A DNA stretch of 64,000 nucleotides from Helichrysum umbraculigerum. Taxonomy: Eukaryota > Streptophyta > Magnoliopsida > Asterales > Asteraceae. This document shows, in pieces, positions 53,803 to 64,000 of this stretch (its first letter is position 1; every line of letters starts with the position of its first letter). The stretch covers positions 20,936,001 to 21,000,000 of the forward strand of contig CATIUR010000001.1 of assembly GCA_949592205.1 (NCBI GenBank), in the 5' to 3' direction. The position numbers were made by a program, and so were the translations under genes. A model generated the notes under the pieces. That model made no database searches. It saw nothing but the letters and a program-made list of their open reading frames with translations, and was not told the origin of the DNA.

Positions 53803-56262
53803 TGTTTATCAACGGGTGGTTTTAAAATTTATAATTGTTGGGGTCTAAGTGTGACTTACTAGTACTGAACCAAAAAGTTAGTAGGCGGTAAGTTGGACCT
53901 AGAGTCGTTCTTAAAGAGAAACTGAATTGAAACGGAGGTGATCCAATCAATCTTTCTTTTCTAGTAAATGTTTTAAAAAAGTGCTTTGGGGGGTTTTGGT
54001 TCAGTTAATCAAGTAAACTAAATAAGCGAATAAAATGTAATAAGATGTCAGATAATGCAAAGTAGTATTTGTTGTGAGTTCGTTAGTTAATAATTTTGGG
54101 ATGATGACTCTTATGGGAAAACGATTAACTAAATTGGGTTGCTTATGAGATTCAATAACTTATGGTATAACCAATAGATTCCTTATTAGTCGGTTATCAA
54201 CTAATATGTCATGAGGAACTAAGGTCTCATGATTCTGACCAGACAGACAATGCTCAACTCTCCACACTCTCCTGTGAGGGAGTCAGTGGCCCATATTATT
54301 GAACGTATTCGCTCGTGGGCGAAGGAACAGAGTAGCAAGTCCATAGCATGTCTAGCCATTCTTAATACCACAATGATTATGAATCCATTAAACAACTAAC
54401 TTAGAACTTGTGTCCGGACTTATTTAATTAATTTCTACCAATGAAACTTAAGCGTGATAAACGAGGGAAAACATTTAGGTTTCTTGCGTATCTTACTTTA
54501 GGGTTTCATAGTTTAAAGCAAAAGTATCGGTTTAAGTTGGATTTTAAACTTGCCTTTCTCAATACAATTAACAAATCCCTAGGTTTTCGTAAATGGTCAT
54601 TTAGCCTATAGCCTACCTAATCTAATCTAATCTAAACTAAAACAACTAATTAAAATGCTGACGGCTTTTTACAGAAAGTCAAACCCAGACCATGTCGGAA
54701 TATACTATGGTGGCTCACAACGTATTGAATTGTTTACCAACGTTTCCGTTATGAGTTTAATTGCTTCGCGATGTTTACATGATAAGTACATTGTGATTGG
54801 AAGTGTACAATACTCATGGCAAGTCCACGTAATCACATTGCGTTTTATAATGCTTGCATGACGTTACAATTAAAGACATAGTTTTTACACAGATAACTAT
54901 TGACCGAGTATTGAGGTTCGCGACTCCTCTTTACAAGGTTACAATCACGTTTGTTAATCGAAAGGCGAATATAAGTTTTAGGTTTAAAATCACAAGATAA
55001 GTCCGTTCACAAAGTTTCCCATTTTATAACGTCGATCAATAATACAACTACCTTCGGTCGTTACTGGCTTCCATATATTTGTACTATGCTCAAAAGCATT
55101 TCCAATACTATACCGAGTAATCAGTCGAATAGGGGCCGTCATATTATCTCACGACGTATTCAAAGTCATCCCACAATTATGTACTAACTACATCACAACA
55201 AATACAATAGTAATCTACTCGCTAATCATGGTAATAACGATCGCAAACATAATTAAAGCAAACATGTTTAATTAAAATAGATAAGGATAGAGATAACCGA
55301 GATTAATATGCGAGAAGGAATAGACTTGAATTAATGAGCGTAACTCCAAGCGTACACCAAAGATTACAACAACGTTCCTAGCTTTCTTTCTACTCTAAAC
55401 AAAGTGCTAAACTAATCTAATGCTAAATTTAAAGTAAGAAAGTAGAATGAGAAAGTAAGAAAGTTATATGACTAGTGCATATGGGACATTTTGAAATGAA
55501 GCCTAAAGCCTCCTATTTATAGGTGAGCTTTGGCTCACATTAGCACCATGAGGTGCATGTTAGAAAGCTTGCCAAAAGTGGTGTGTACAACACGAAAAGT
55601 AGGCGCACCGGGTACCGTACAACACGAAAAGTAGACGCACCGGGTACCAAAATTTACCAAAAACGGAAACCGAGGCAGGACACTGGTGGCCGGCGGCGGT
55701 GGGAGGCCAGCCGGCGGCGGTGGGCTGGTGGCCGGCGGCTGTGGGCCCACCCCCGCCCCGTTGCATTGTTTGTTGCTTCGTTTCTTGATTCGTGCGTGTT
55801 TTCTTCGTTATACGTCCGTTTGAGTTGATTATTTTTTTGTTGGATTCGTAATTCAAAAACGAAGATTTTGACATAGGATAGGCCCTGAGATGAGGTCCCT
55901 AGCTCCAGATATTGCGTTTGGATCATTTGGATCTTCCGGCGGGCGCGAAATCTTCATTTTTTACCCGTTTCAGTTGATTCTTCTTCTGTTGGATCCGAAT
56001 TTTGAAAATGAACATCTTGGAAATAATGGATGTTGATGAAGGGCACTTTGGTCTTCAAATCATGTTTTTATGCCTTGAATCTTCAAACGTGTGTGGAATC
56101 TTCGTTTCACATCCGTTTTACTTGATTTTTATCGTGCAACCTCGTTTTGACCTTCTTGGCATAATGTTACTGATTTGTGCTGTTTTTGAGTTAATATGCC
56201 AAGAATCGTTCCAGAATGAGAGAGATATCAGTAGTAAAAACGTGACTTTTTACGCGATATCA
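53803..56262 (-). repeat. 3' LTR of the Athila-like element
   Basis: Low end TGTTTATCAACGGG matches the copy at 62154; high end ...GATATCA borders the purine tract. Near 55680-55750 it holds repeated GGCCGGCGGCGG-type blocks. Short ORFs such as the 68-codon one at 54655 (also at 63007) are present in both LTRs but have no known function. Confidence 0.82.
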
Positions 56263-57873
56263 AGTATCCCACACTTAGAACTTTGCTTGTCCTCAAGCAA
56301 ACTAACGTTCAACATGGTTAAAGATAAGCAGATAATGAAATATTTTAAGACGGGAACTTTTTACTAAAGGGGGGGTTTCGGAAAAATTTGATATTTTAGA
56401 AAGCAAGGTTGTAATCTTTAGGAGCATGCTTTTGATCATTGATCGTTGATACATGACTAGGCGATCCTCTCTAGGTGGTCACTCCAATCACTCAAAGTGT
56501 TTAGGGTTTCCTATTCTATTATACCAATTGCTCAGAACGCCAGTCATGTATTGTGTATCGTCATAGGCTTGATCGAGTATCAATTCGTTACCTTTTTGGT
56601 GAGCGTGAAGTCGATCTAGCCACAATCATTCTAAGGGAAGTGATGTAGGGTTTTTGGTGGCGGAATGTTGGTAGTGTGAGAGGGGTTTTGTTGGGTTTTC
56701 TTTTTTTGGTGAAGCGGAAAGCTGAGAATTTTTGAATTTTGGGGAGGATTGACGCCTTTTTTCTACTTTGGGCGGAGTCTTCTTTCTCCATTTGACTTTC
56801 TTTACTTCGAATTTTCTTGGGACTTTTTCTATCCTTTTGACGTTATATCCTTGATTTTTCTCTTTTTTCATCTTTGGAACTTTGTAGGAAGTTTGAGGGA
56901 TGTTTTTGAGTAGGTAAAGGGGTAACGTACTTATTTTTGGGTGTATGGATGGGTTCAAGAATGATGTGATTTGATCTCCTTTTTACTCACTAGTTTGGCT
57001 TCGAAATGCATTACAGGAGCAAGTTCTAATTCTAAACGCATACATCGGCACACTCAAGAATCGAAAAAAAATGAAGCATTAAAAGTGAATGCTTTTCATA
57101 TGGCTCAAGATACTTCACGAATCGAAAATTGGGTTGTTGTGTGCTTAGTCATGCGATGCTCTTTATGGGATTTTTAAACCTATTTTTCAAAAGAATTTTT
57201 ATTCGTCCTTATTCCCCAAAGTAAATCATTCTTCGCTTGAAATTTTTCATTTTCAACATATTTTTAACTTAGTTTTGAAAAATTTTGTTTACTTTTATGG
57301 AGAAGCAAGGTCTAATAAAGAGCAACGATTTAGAATCAAGTATATACCAATATCCAATTAACAGTAGTGCAACTACTGCTATCCCACACTTAAGGGAACA
57401 TCGTCCTCGATGTTATACTAAGCTCTGAATGGGGTAAAATCCCACACTTAGGGTTTTAAACATCTAAGACTTATTCTTCCAGTGTGTGTGTTGGGTTCGA
57501 ATCGCACACTTAGTGATAAGCATAATGGATATGGTATTTTTAAAACGAATGAAAGAGATGGTATAGAAGCACTCCCCGGTAGTTGCAGTATTCTTTCGGT
57601 TGCATCTGCTGGTCTTTGTCTTCTTTGGTGCTTCTTTGATCAAGTCTTCTTGTGATTGGTCTCGTGAGTGTGAACACGTCGGATATACTATTTTTCGGTT
57701 GTTGATGCTTCCTTGCAGGCTGGAGCATTCTTTGTATGATCCGAGTGTGAAAGATAGTCGGAGATTTCATCACTTCTTGGAAAGTAAAATTGCAGTAATG
57801 TAAAAACAAACACGGGTTGCCTCCCGAGAAGCGCTCTTTTAAAGTCGAGAGCTCGACTTAGTCCTTTTCTTCT
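56263..57873. other. 3' noncoding region of the Athila-like element
   Basis: On the minus strand it starts after the last coding stop, includes GGGAGGCAACCC, and ends with the purine tract AGTGTGGGATACT before the LTR; the GTGTGGGATTT-like phrase recurs at about 57380, 57440 and 57500. A 110-codon Lys/Pro-rich minus-strand ORF at 56626-56958 is of doubtful meaning. No RT, integrase or envelope-like ORF is present. Confidence 0.6.
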
Positions 57874-59628
57874 TCAGATGATGCTTGATGCATCCGTAGT
57901 GGTGGCGTGGTCACTATGGTTTCTAGGTAGAGAGTATCGTGGTGGATAGTATTGTAGGAATTGCTCTATCATGTCAGCAATGAGAGTTGGTGGGTTGGTG
58001 GATAGCATTCTGAAGCTTTTGAAGTGATCGGTGGCGAGTCGGTCGAGAATTGCCATTCCATAGCAGATGTATCGAACTGCCCTTGTGACTGGTCCGTTAG
58101 GGTCAATTCGAGTGCATGTGTAAGTTCGAACTATTTCACGCTATGGGTGGTTTCTTCCTATCGAGGCGATTAAAGCCATGAATTCAGTTTTCACTTCTTC
58201 AAAATCATGAGCCCAAGGGTCTCCTCCGAAAGATCTAGTTGCTTGGCACACTTGTCTGATTAGTTGATGTTGCTCGCGGTTGAAGAGAAAATCCGAGTCG
58301 GTGAAGATGCAAATTAGCTTGCTGAATATCTCGCGATATCCATTCCGGTAGACGTCGAGTTCTACGTCTTCTTCTTGTTACATTTCGCGCAGTCGGGTAG
58401 TCACATAAGTGGCTAAATTGATTTGCGACATGTGCGGGATGAATATCGGTACCTCACGAGTTTCCTCTTCATAGGCTGGCTCGTTCAGCTCATCAATTAT
58501 TAGTTCTATATGGTGCCCAATGGTGGATTGAATGACGATCCTGCAGTTCTCTGATGCTGTGAGGTGCTCTCCAGTTTCGATGAGATCTAGAAGAGTTCTG
58601 AGATCTCCCACCATTCTGATGTCGGCATAACTTCTTGGGTTCCCTGTGGCTCTTTCCAGATTGGTTCTCATTGATGCAAGAATAGCTTTTTGACTTGATG
58701 AGTACGGAAAAGCTGACCCGGCTAAGGCGCAATATACTTTTTGGTATATTCGCCTTTGGTTTCCGTAGAATTCGATTTCTCCCATTGGGTAGTTGGGTCT
58801 TTCTCGCTGTCGAGCTTCTCTGGTAAGTTGTTCTTGAAGCAGGTCAGAGAATGCTCGAATGTTTCTCAGAAGAGTGCTGGGCTCTGGTTCTCCATAATTG
58901 GCGACGTATGAATCGTAGTCTCGTATGATTGCCTTTATCATGTGTCTCTGTGCGGTGTTGTAGTCGTTAGTTGACTCTTTGATGGCTTCTACGATGATTC
59001 GGACATCGTTGTATTCGTCAATCATCTCGATCATGTCTTGATGAGTATCTATTAGAGGAATTTCTAGTCTCTCAGTTGCGACGGCAGGGGAATTTGGTGG
59101 AGCAAGAGGAGGTTGTGGAATAGAGTGTTCATCAAGAGTGATGTTGACGTAATCGTCATCACATTCACTGTTGCAGTCGGAGTCCTTATCACGTGAATCT
59201 GGAAATTGGTGGAGTTCTTCGTCTGAGGGTGCGCTGTTGAAGGGTCGAGAACTATCGATTTCGATGGTTCGGACTTCGGTTGTTATGTCATGAGTGTTCT
59301 CTTCGGCAAAGCTTCCTGGTTGACGTGCCTTATATGCCGAAATTCTTTGTAGTAGTTTGGCATACTGGTCTGGGTGTGGTGATGATCGGAGTCCTTCTTC
59401 AAAGATTTCTATGTCTCGGAGTCGGGTTCTGGTAAAGGGTTTTGATGGATCGAGATAGGAATTTAGGATGTTTCCCATTCTTTTAAGATGAGAGGATCTG
59501 AGCTCTTGACGGATGACTCCGTAATCAACTGATTCTTCTGATGAAGGGCAGTCATCACAGTTTTGTATTCTTTTAACTTCGGCCATTTGTGGCGAATCAG
59601 TGTGATCTTCATCTTCTTCCATTTCTTC
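57874..59628 (-). pseudogene. Unrecognised ~585-codon ORF downstream of Athila protease
   Basis: Continues the protease frame after TAG (59629-59631) and is broken by TAA (58378-58380) and TAG (58141-58143); the longest piece is 414 codons from an ATG at 59622. No RT (no F/Y-x-D-D), RNase H, integrase D-D-E or zinc motif, chromodomain, signal peptide or membrane span is visible. It is acidic at first (Asp/Glu-rich to ~170), has a short Pro-rich linker (P-Q-P-P-L-A-P-P at 169-176), then helical segments. Residues 207-266 and 292-349 and the stretch after the TAA (about 58335-58165) can be aligned as copies of a ~55-60-residue module with a conserved Gln, a Gly-(Asn/Glu/Asp)-Pro turn and Leu-rich end; 46-96 may be a shorter copy. 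It takes the place of Pol. Origin and role unknown. Confidence 0.6.
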
Positions 59629-60265
59629 CTATTCCTCTTCCTCTTCAAGGTCAGATTCAATTTCTTCGTCTGCCTCCTCGTATTCTTCCTCTTCTGGGTC
59701 GTATTTGGTGACAGAAATGAGAACTGATGATCGAGTGAATTGCGGTTCCTCCTCTGGTTCTGATTCATCATCGGAACAGACTTTTCCTGTGGATATAGCA
59801 CAACATTCTTCCTCTTCTGGGGTGCATTCCGGTTGGTCGATCTTGTAAGTGATGCTTTCACCATGCGATCGTAAAACAATCGTGTGGTTATACACATCAA
59901 TCACTGCTCTAGCTGTATTCATGAATGGTCTTCCAAGGATAATTGGGATGTTTATGTCCTCGTGGATATCCATTACCACGAAATCCGTTGGAAAGAAAAA
60001 TTTGTCAACTTGAACAAGGACATTCTCAGCTATTCCCTTGGGGTATCTAACAGATTGGTCGGCTAGCTGGACGGTCATCTTAGTAGGTTTCAAGTTCTCA
60101 AGTTCTAGCCTTTTAAACAGGGAGTAGGGCATAAGGTTAATGCTGGCTCCTAAGTCGACTAAAGCGCTCATATTTTCGGAATTGTAGATAGAACAAGGGA
60201 GTGTAAATCTACCAGTATCTCCTAGTTTTTCGGGAAGGCTATTTTTAAGTAGGGCTGAGGTTTCA
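59629..60265 (-). CDS. Athila-type aspartic protease with acidic C-terminal extension
   Basis: The frame opens at about 60265; the first Met is at 60171. Active-site block A-L-V-D-L-G-A-S-I-N-L-M-P-Y at residues 2-15 from that Met (D-L-G-A-S is the Athila variant of D-[ST]-G), followed by the flap region and I-P-I-I-L-G-R-P-F. Upstream of the Met the same frame has the F-T-L-P-C-S-I segment seen before Athila proteases, so the Met is internal, not a native start. After ~residue 110 the protein becomes strongly Glu-rich and ends at TAG. It would cleave Gag/Pol in particles. It is one frame off from Gag, so an indel lies between (around 60225-60290). Confidence 0.82.
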
Positions 60266-61988
60266 GAACTAAGGGAATGTTGTTCACTTCAGGCAATTTA
60301 TCTTTGGTGGATAGCAATTTTCTAATATACTTATTACGACCATGAACTCTAGACATGGTATCAAGGAATTTTCCATCTAACTTAAAGGATGATAGTTTCT
60401 TGGGTTGAACTTTAAGTCTAGCGGGGTAAGGGATTCTAACCTCTTTGTTCATGGTTTGAGTGGTTTCCACAGCTGGTATCTTGACCTTTGGTTCTTCCTT
60501 TACTGGAACAGCAGCAGGTGGAGTAGTAGCTGCTTCCTTTGGTGTTGTAAGTTGCTTTGCTTCCTCAACATGCGGATTTTGAACCGTGTTGCTGGGCAAA
60601 CTTCCTCGGGGTCTATTCTCGAGACGTTGTGCCAATTATCCAATTTGAGCTTCCAAATTATTTAGCACAGCCAATTGATTTCTCATGAAGAGGTCGGCTT
60701 GATCTTGTCTAGCAGACGTCTTTTGGTTGAGCAGGTGTTGACCTTGCATGAATTGGGTGAAGGTGTCGTCTGAACTTGAAGCTGGGGCATTTGTCTTGGT
60801 GGTTTGTTTAGTGGCTTGGTTTGTGTCGGAAGTGGGTGCAGGAAGTGCAAGGGGTTGATTATAAGAAAGTTGTGGCTGTTGTTGGTAAGGTGGATATCTA
60901 GGTGGGTATCGGGGTTGGTATGGTTGTTGGTTGTTCCTCGGCGGAAAGGGAGGTCCTCTAGGTTGGTTGTTGTTCTGGTTGAAACCGGGTGGTCGAGCTG
61001 GAAACTGAGCATAGTAGACGGTGCCATCTGCTTCTTCGTATTCAACTTGGTATTCGCCAGATGGTTGCGGGTTGGTGCAGTGTTGACAGACTTGCACTTG
61101 GTGTACTTGGTGCTGTTGTTTCTTAAGTTCTCCAAACTGTTTGACGAGCGAGTCCATTTTCTCTGTTAGTGTCTTAATTGCTTCGACTGGAATTGGGTTT
61201 GCAGCAGCGATAGGTTTGGAAGATGTTGAATGATCTCCCGAATTCCAATCGTGGTGATGCATAGTCATATTTTCTATCAGGTTCCATCCTTCTTCGTCGG
61301 TCTTTGCCATGAAGCTTCCTTGTGCAGCAGCATCGAGGGTAGTTCGGTGGTTAGGATCTAAACCATTGTAGAAGGTGCACAATTGTGCAGACTTATCGAG
61401 TCGGTGATTAGGGCATTTCTTCAAGGCTCCTTTGAATCGTTCCCATGCGGTATATAATGACTCATCGAAAGCTTGTCGAAAGTTCATGATGTCATTTCGA
61501 AGCTTGGTTTGTTTAGAAGGCGGAAAGTACTTGGTTAGAAACTTTGTCGCCATCACAGTCCATGAAGGGATAGAGCCGGTCTCTAAACCTTCAAACCATG
61601 TTTGCGCATGATGGGTGAGCGAATAAGGGAAAAGGTATAAACGGATTGTGTCTTGGCCAATTCCGTTTTGCTTGTAGGAGTTTGAGAGAGAGATAAACTT
61701 GTCGAGGTGAGAGTTTGGGTCATCACTGGGCAATCCATGGAATTGACAGTGGTTTTGGATTAGTTAGATGATGTGGTGTTTAAGCTCGAAAGATTGACCA
61801 GGGGTTTCAGGGTAGAGAATTGGTCCTCATCTTCTTTCGATAGAGGGTTTACTGTTGTCAGCGAGAGTGATGCGTTCAGCCATTGCTTGCTTAAGTGCAG
61901 ATTGCTTCTTTTCTCGTTGAATAGTGCGTATTATAAGTTCTGGATCGGGAAAGTTAAACAGTGGTGCAGATCTAGGGGAACATGTCAT
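60222..61988 (-). pseudogene. Athila-type Gag with three stop codons
   Basis: Native start is probably the ATG at 61986-61988, followed by S-A-P-L-F-N-F-P-D-P. Stops: TGA 61827-61829, TAA 61764-61766, TAA 60636-60638. The core (61733-60636) has the retrotransposon Gag domain with F-H-G-L-P-S-D-D-P, F-P-Y-S-L, K-Y-F-P-P-S-K and A-W-E-R-F-K motifs. Downstream there is a Cys-x-x-Cys remnant (C-Q-H-C) without the His and last Cys of a zinc knuckle, and a Pro/Tyr/Gln-rich region. The last part (60635-60222) ends with a basic segment before a frameshift into protease. Confidence 0.82.
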
Positions 61989-62122
61989 AAACTAAAAAAC
62001 AGACAATAAAGAAAATAAACAATAAAGGAAATGTTTTTGTTGTTTTTTTTTTTTTAGAAGGTTTTATCCTAAGGGTTTATTAGAATTGGGATTGGTTGGG
62101 CCTCTGGATCGGACAGTTAGTC

Positions 62123-62140
62123 TCCCCGGCAGCGGCGTCA
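62123..62140 (-). other. Primer-binding site of the Athila-like element
   Basis: Minus strand TGACGCCGCTGCCGGGGA; the Athila consensus is TGGCGCC-G-Y-T-GCCGGGGA, complementary to tRNA-Asp. It lies 13 bases inside the LTR end (62154), a little further than usual. Confidence 0.75.
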
Positions 62141-62153
62141 AAAACTTGTTGAC

Positions 62154-64000
62154 TGTTTATCAACGGGTGGTTTTAAAATTTATAATTGCTGGGGTCTAAG
62201 TGTGACTTACTAGTACTGAACCAAAAGGTTAGTAGGCGGTAAGTTGGACCTAGAGTCGTTCTTAAAGAGAAACTGAATTGAAACGGAGGTGATCCAATCA
62301 ATCTTTCTTTTCTAGTAAATGTTTTAAAAGAGTGCGTTGGGGGGTTTTGATTCAGTTAATCAAGTAAACTAAATAAGCGAATAAAATGTAATAAGATGTC
62401 AGATAATGCAAAGTAGTATTTGTTGTGAGTTCGTTAGTTAATAATTTTGGGATGATGACTCTTACGGGGAAAACGATTAACTAAATTGGGTTGCTTATGA
62501 GATTCAATAACTTATGGTATAACCAATAGATTCCTTATTAGTCGGTTATCAACTAATATGTCACGAGGAACTAAGGTCTCATGATTCTGACCAGACAGAC
62601 AATGCTCAACTCTCCACACTCTCCTGTGAGGGAGTCAGTGGCCCATATTATTGAACGTATTCGCTCGTGGGCGAAGGAACAGAGTAGCAAGTCCATAGCA
62701 TGTCTAGCCGTTCTTAATACCACAATGATTATGAATCCATTAAACAACTAACTTAGAACTTGTGTCCGGACTTATTTAATTAATTTCTACCAATGAAACT
62801 TAAGCGTGATAAACGAGGGAAAACATTTAGGTTTCTTGCGTATCTTACTTTAGGGTTTCATAGTTTAAAGCAAAAGTATCGTTTTAAGTTGGATTTTAAA
62901 CTTGCCTTTCTCAATACAATTAACAAATCCCTAGGTTTTCGTAAATGGTCATTTAGCCTATAGCCTACCTAATCTAATCTAATCTAAACTAAAACAACTA
63001 ATTAAAATGCTGACGGCTTTTTACAGAAAGTCAAACCCAGACCATGTTGGAAAATACTATGGTGGCTCACAACGTATTGAATTGTTTACCAACGTTTCCG
63101 TTGTGAGTTTAATTGCTTCGCGATGTTTACATGATAAGTACATTGTGATTGGAAGTGTACAATACTCATGGCAAGTCCACGTAATCACATTGCGTTTTAT
63201 AATGCTTGCATGACGTTACAATTAAAGACATAGTTTTTACACAGATAACTATTGACCGAGTATTGAGGTTCGCGACTCCTCTTTACAAGGTTACAATCAC
63301 GTTTGTTAATCGAAAGGCGAATATAAGTTTTAGGTTTAATATCACAAGATAAGTCCGTTCACAAAGTTTCCCATTTTATAACGTCGATCAATAATACAAC
63401 TACCTTCGGTCGTTACTGGCTTCCATATATTTGTACTATGCTCAAAAGCATTTCCAATACTATACCGAGTAATCAGTCGAATAGGGGCCGTCATATTATC
63501 TCACGACGTATTCAAAGTCATCCCACAATTATGTACTAACTATATCACAACAAATACAATAGTAATCTACTCGCTAATCATGGTAATAACGATCGCAAAC
63601 ATAATTAAAGCAAACATGTTTAATTAAAATAGATAAGGATAGAAATAACCGAGATTAATATGCAAGAAGTAATAGACTTGAATTAATGAGCGTAACTCCA
63701 AGCGTACACCAAAGATTACAACAACGTTCCTAGCTTTCTTTCTACTCTAAACAAAGTGCTAAACTAATCTAATGCTAAATTTAAAGTAAGAAAGTAGAAT
63801 GAGAAAGTAAGAAAGTTATATGACTACTGCATATGGGACATTTTGAAATGAAGCCTAAAGCCTCCTATTTATAGGTGAGCTTTGGCTCACATTAGCACCA
63901 TGATGTGCATGTTAGAAAGCTTGCCAAAAGTGGTGTGTACAACACGAAAAGTAGGCGCACCGGGTACCGTACAACACGAAAAGTAGGCGCACCGGGTACC
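62154..64000 (-). repeat. 5' LTR of the Athila-like element, cut by window end
   Basis: Matches 53803-55649 across its whole visible length with about 1% differences (for example near 62188, 62331, 63047 and 63668). About 610 bp of the LTR should lie beyond 64000. Confidence 0.85.

Larger units (their letters stand above)
53803..64000 (-). mobile_element. Athila-like Ty3/gypsy retrotransposon lacking RT and integrase
   Basis: Minus-strand element with a 2.46-kb 3' LTR (53803-56262) and a 5' LTR from 62154 beyond the window end. PBS of the tRNA-Asp type (62123-62140, with one mismatch in TGGCGCC), Gag and protease of the Athila type, then a long unrecognised coding region instead of RT/RNase H/integrase, the GGGAGGCAACCC sequence seen in Athila elements (complement of 57815-57830), and a PPT (complement of 56263-56300). 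Overlapping LTR parts differ at about 20 of ~1850 bases by eye. Gag has three stops, a frameshift separates Gag from protease, and three more stops lie further on. It inserted into the LTR at 53740; the low-side flank is TTTAT, the partner is outside the window. Confidence 0.88.

Noticed and set aside
54655..54861. 68-codon ORF present in both Athila LTRs
   Set aside because: Duplicated because LTRs are duplicated; a Val-Met change and others differ between copies; no domain.
59463..59900. 145-codon Lys/Asn-rich ORF overlapping the Athila protease tail
   Set aside because: Shadow frame of the Glu-rich extension (GAAGAGGAA repeats read out of frame).
1..64000. tRNA, rRNA or miRNA genes
   Set aside because: No cloverleaf-capable sequence with A/B boxes or rRNA stretch was recognised; tRNA-like matches are retrotransposon primer-binding sites.

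Overview
The window reads as nuclear DNA of a flowering plant, most likely a eudicot; the host species cannot be named from the sequence alone. The evidence is a short intronless gene with the SIAMESE-RELATED (SMR) cell-cycle inhibitor signature, plant-type Ty3/gypsy retrotransposons (chromovirus Tekay-like and Reina-like, and Athila-like), and typical plant MITEs (Stowaway, Tourist/PIF, hAT, Mutator-like) plus Helitron ends in an AT-rich background. There is no bacterial-style gene organisation. The great majority of the ORFs longer than 60 codons are chance readings of noncoding or repeat DNA.

Layout. 1-3993: 5' part of a minus-strand Tekay-like element (LTR, PBS, Gag, start of protease), cut by the window edge. 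4.0-16.4 kb: AT-rich intergenic DNA with the SMR gene (7481-7801), a 1.61-kb long-TIR Mutator-like element with a perfect 9-bp target duplication and an internal array (10893-12502), and a Stowaway MITE. 16.4-23.1 kb: a weakly supported multi-exon minus-strand gene (17208-18985), an 8-bp-TSD hAT MITE, two Helitron-type ends, two homologous 60-nt exon-like blocks and a coiled-coil ORF fragment. 23096-36427: a Reina-like retrotransposon with seemingly identical 320-bp LTRs, interrupted inside gag by a complete 8.67-kb Tekay-like element (26386-35058); each has its own 5-bp target duplication. 36.4-47.2 kb: a second Mutator-like foldback element, a local tandem duplication holding a small unknown gene, Stowaway and Tourist MITEs, a 2.5-kb Helitron inside a Tourist-like MITE, and a hAT element inside a palindromic foldback element. 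47.7-53.8 kb: a gene-free LTR retrotransposon derivative with several minisatellites and three PPT/LTR-start junctions in tandem. 53803-64000: a minus-strand Athila-like retrotransposon, 5' LTR cut by the window end.

The most unusual object is the Athila-like element. Downstream of a recognisable Athila Gag and aspartic protease it carries no reverse transcriptase, RNase H or integrase. Instead the same reading frame runs on through about 585 codons of unrecognised, mostly helical protein that seems to contain at least three copies of a ~55-60-residue module. Also noteworthy are four evenly spaced hairpins (10-bp arms, 73-74 bp period) in both LTRs of the young Tekay-like element, and a Reina-like element whose LTRs look identical although its coding region has lost protease and carries three stops, which suggests it was copied while already defective.

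Nearly everything here is mobile DNA in layers. Target duplications, in-frame junctions and internal empty sites let the order of several insertions be read directly. Functional host genes are few: the SMR gene is convincing, the 39.3-kb ORF and the 17-19 kb gene model are only possible. Comparisons between repeat copies were made by eye.
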